DNA of 15,776 nucleotides from Bacteroidales bacterium UBA6244 (GTDB lineage Bacteria; Bacteroidota; Bacteroidia; Bacteroidales; F082). The position numbers and the translations under genes were made by a program. The notes beneath the pieces are model-generated. The model had not been told where the DNA came from and searched no databases. It saw only the letters and a program-made list of their open reading frames with translations. This document shows, one piece after another, positions 15,001 through 15,776 of the stretch. Each line of letters begins with the position of its first letter. Within the stretch, counting starts at the first letter, position 1. Location of the stretch: assembly GCA_002440885.1 (NCBI GenBank), contig DJVY01000074.1:1-15776 (forward strand), given 5' to 3'.

Positions 15001-15203
15001 TAGTCCCAATGGCTATTTCCATTGCCTATGGCATGACAGCAGCAACCATATTAACACTTGTTTTGTTACCCGTGCTATTGGTAGCGCTGAACAACATGCG
15101 CAGAGCCATTGTGTATCTGTGGACAGGCATCAAGCCTACTCCTGAATCGGTTGAACCGGCAGTTAAAGAACTTAAAGTTGAAAATGATGAAATTGAAAAT
15201 TAA
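12045..15203 (+). CDS. RND-family inner-membrane efflux pump (AcrB-like, HAE group)
   Basis: This 1052-residue protein is a proton-driven pump of the resistance-nodulation-division superfamily, full length for the family. It shows the duplicated layout: helix 1 (about 13-35), a first large periplasmic domain (about 37-330), helices 2-6 (about 335-480), helix 7 (about 525-545), a second periplasmic domain (about 550-860) and helices 8-12 (about 863-1015). The proton-relay pair in helix 4 is D398-D399 in GILVDDAIVIAENI. In helix 10 the sequence is GIIVNDGLVLI, with N927 at the position of the essential AcrB lysine K940. YPGASPEEVE (53-62) is a typical family motif. A heavy-metal pump is less likely because the helix 4 motif is of the HAE type. 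Two adjacent ATGs (12045, 12048) could start it. Its end overlaps the channel gene by 20 bases. Substrates cannot be predicted. Confidence 0.94.
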   Translation: MMKQIISYFIKYPVSANVFVLAFAVFGTIALFSLKSSFFPLAESRIINIQLVYPGASPEEVEEGIILKIEDNLRGITGIERFTSVSSENSGTITIEVEKDYNTATALEDVKNAVNRINSFPVDMEPPVIFKTENLNPTVTFAISGKNISLRSLKEAARKVEDDLRSLDGISKVTLSGFPEEEIEVAVNENSLRTYNLTFDEVANAIKRANLDITGGKIKTETEEYLIRGRFKEYYGQGLENIIIKSDVQGKTIRLSDVAVITDRWSENPNRIEIDNETSIEINVQTTNSEDFLAAADLVNDYITKYNETSQGIHLTIVSDRSVNLLERRELLTNNGILGMILVLLLLSLFLNPRMAMWVALGIPLSFLGMFILAQIFGITINVISLFGMIVVIGILVDDAIVIAENIYHHYEKGETPVRAAVNGTMEVLPAIFSSVLTTIMAFSIFYFLDGRVGDFFNELAFVVIATLSVSLVEAVIILPAHLAHSKALQGAKSQNMVSKIMDKLMYWMRDVTYAPTLKFVLKNKVLTFTLSVMVLALTVAAFRGGLIKGTFFPFIERDNIAITLKMPQGTNETITNAWIDKIEEAAWRVNEQYRSKREDGLNIIDHISKKIGPTTADASLNIILLKGEVRNIVSYEIANAIAREAGPIIGAESLSYGGGGNFGKPISVAFLGNNLDELEMAKDELKAELMKLEALKDVNDNDQQGIKEINVELKPKAYMLGLSLQDVLGQIRSGFFGKEVQRLQRGRDEVRIWVRYNEKDRSSINNLSEMFITTPTRDKVPLEELVTYTIKRGVVSINHLDGKRQINVEADMVNETASVTEILGFVKSDLIPGILAKYPTVSVLYEGQNREAEKTQKSATKALPVVLFLIIAMITFTFRSFGQTLLLFALIPFSLIGVAWGHFFHGHAISMLSMMGVVALIGIIVNDGLVLITKVNSNLKENLPFHEAIVKAGVSRFRPIFLTTVTTLAGLGPLIFEKSFQAQFLVPMAISIAYGMTAATILTLVLLPVLLVALNNMRRAIVYLWTGIKPTPESVEPAVKELKVENDEIEN

Positions 15204-15776
15204 TCTAATTATCTTAGGAATAGGGCTTCTTTCGGCAAGTTGGCTTGGGGCACAACAACCCGACTCGTCCACATCGTCGTTTAATTTAAGACAGGCCATT
15301 GACATCGCGATGAGTCAAAACCAGGACATTCTGGTTGCCCGAAACAACCTCCTTATCGCAGAAAACAATGCAGGCCTGCTGAATTCCGGATACCTGCCGC
15401 AACTTACCGGAAGCGCTGGAGGCAATTACACCAACAACGATACCGAAATGAAATACACGAGCGGAGAAACGGTTACACGCGATGGCGCTGTTTCAACCTC
15501 CTACAACGGGTCGCTCGGGATAAATTACCGCCTTTTCGATGGCATGAACAGGTATTACAATTACAAAATACTGAAAACGGATTATTCGCTTACCGAACTG
15601 CAATCGCGTTCGATTATCGAGAATACGTTGCTACAGTTGATTCGTTCGTATTATGATGTGGCCAGACTTACAGCCAGAATCGGCAATATTCAGCGCACCC
15701 TTAATGTCTCCAAAACACGGTTTAACTATACCAAAGACCGATTTGATTACGGCCAAAGCACCGAATTGGATGTGCT
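15184..15776 (+). CDS. TolC-family outer-membrane efflux channel (N-terminal part)
   Basis: The first 197 codons of a TolC-family gene are present; the rest lies beyond the window. The reading starts at the double ATG on 15184/15187, inside the last 20 bases of the pump gene but in another frame. It begins with a signal peptide, MMKLKINLIILGIGLLSASW and then LGA, with cleavage likely before QQPDSS. The mature chain opens with FNLRQAIDIAMSQNQDILVA (34-53), the usual first helix of these proteins, and SGYLPQLTGSAGG (68-80). A beta-strand region with INYRLFDG (113-120) and long alternating helices follow. The protein should form a trimeric channel through the outer membrane and periplasm that docks with the adaptor and RND pump encoded just before it. 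No lipobox cysteine is seen at the signal cleavage site, so it is probably not lipidated. Confidence 0.92.
   Translation, partial: MMKLKINLIILGIGLLSASWLGAQQPDSSTSSFNLRQAIDIAMSQNQDILVARNNLLIAENNAGLLNSGYLPQLTGSAGGNYTNNDTEMKYTSGETVTRDGAVSTSYNGSLGINYRLFDGMNRYYNYKILKTDYSLTELQSRSIIENTLLQLIRSYYDVARLTARIGNIQRTLNVSKTRFNYTKDRFDYGQSTELDV

Noticed and set aside
1..15776. CRISPR arrays, tRNA/rRNA genes, insertion sequences, phage or toxin-antitoxin genes
   Set aside because: I saw no regularly spaced repeats, transposase or RNase-type genes, or terminal inverted repeats; the window is densely filled with housekeeping and efflux genes.

Overview
The window is a stretch of a Bacteroidota chromosome, most likely of a facultatively anaerobic member near Marinilabiliales/Bacteroidales; the order-level guess is inference. 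The phylum rests on several lines. The gene families are of the Bacteroidota type, the base composition is moderately AT-rich, and Shine-Dalgarno sequences are weak or absent. Five genes also carry the Bacteroidota -7 promoter box TAnnTTTG close to their start codons.

Left part (1-6899): central carbon metabolism at 2-oxoglutarate. On the minus strand lie the start of korB (cut by the window edge) and a complete korA, together a 2-oxoglutarate:ferredoxin oxidoreductase. A 430-base intergenic region follows, then on the plus strand a 55-residue 2[4Fe-4S] ferredoxin with its own terminator, then sucA-sucB (E1 and E2 of the NAD-linked 2-oxoglutarate dehydrogenase complex). Two alternative enzymes for 2-oxoglutarate to succinyl-CoA therefore sit back to back, with a plausible electron carrier for one of them between them. 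The E3 subunit (lpd) is not in the window.

Middle (6954-10305): an MFS transporter distantly like the fosmidomycin-resistance (Fsr) group, then nadB (L-aspartate oxidase, first step of NAD synthesis from aspartate), followed one base later by a gamma-class carbonic anhydrase-like hexapeptide protein. The nadB promoter overlaps an upstream TTG, which moves the start to the ATG at 8193.

Right part (10414-15776): a compact four-gene drug-efflux operon. It encodes a MarR-family regulator, an RND periplasmic adaptor (ATGA overlap with marR), a 1052-residue RND inner-membrane pump, and a TolC-family outer-membrane channel that overlaps the pump gene and is cut by the window edge. A near-perfect palindrome just upstream of marR is a candidate autoregulatory operator.

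I see no CRISPR array, tRNA, rRNA, insertion sequence or phage gene, and no clear candidate for an entirely new system. The points most worth a second look are the cysteine-rich C-terminal extension of SucA, the unusual E1/E3-binding domain of SucB, the pairing of the two 2-oxoglutarate enzymes, and the candidate operator of the efflux operon.
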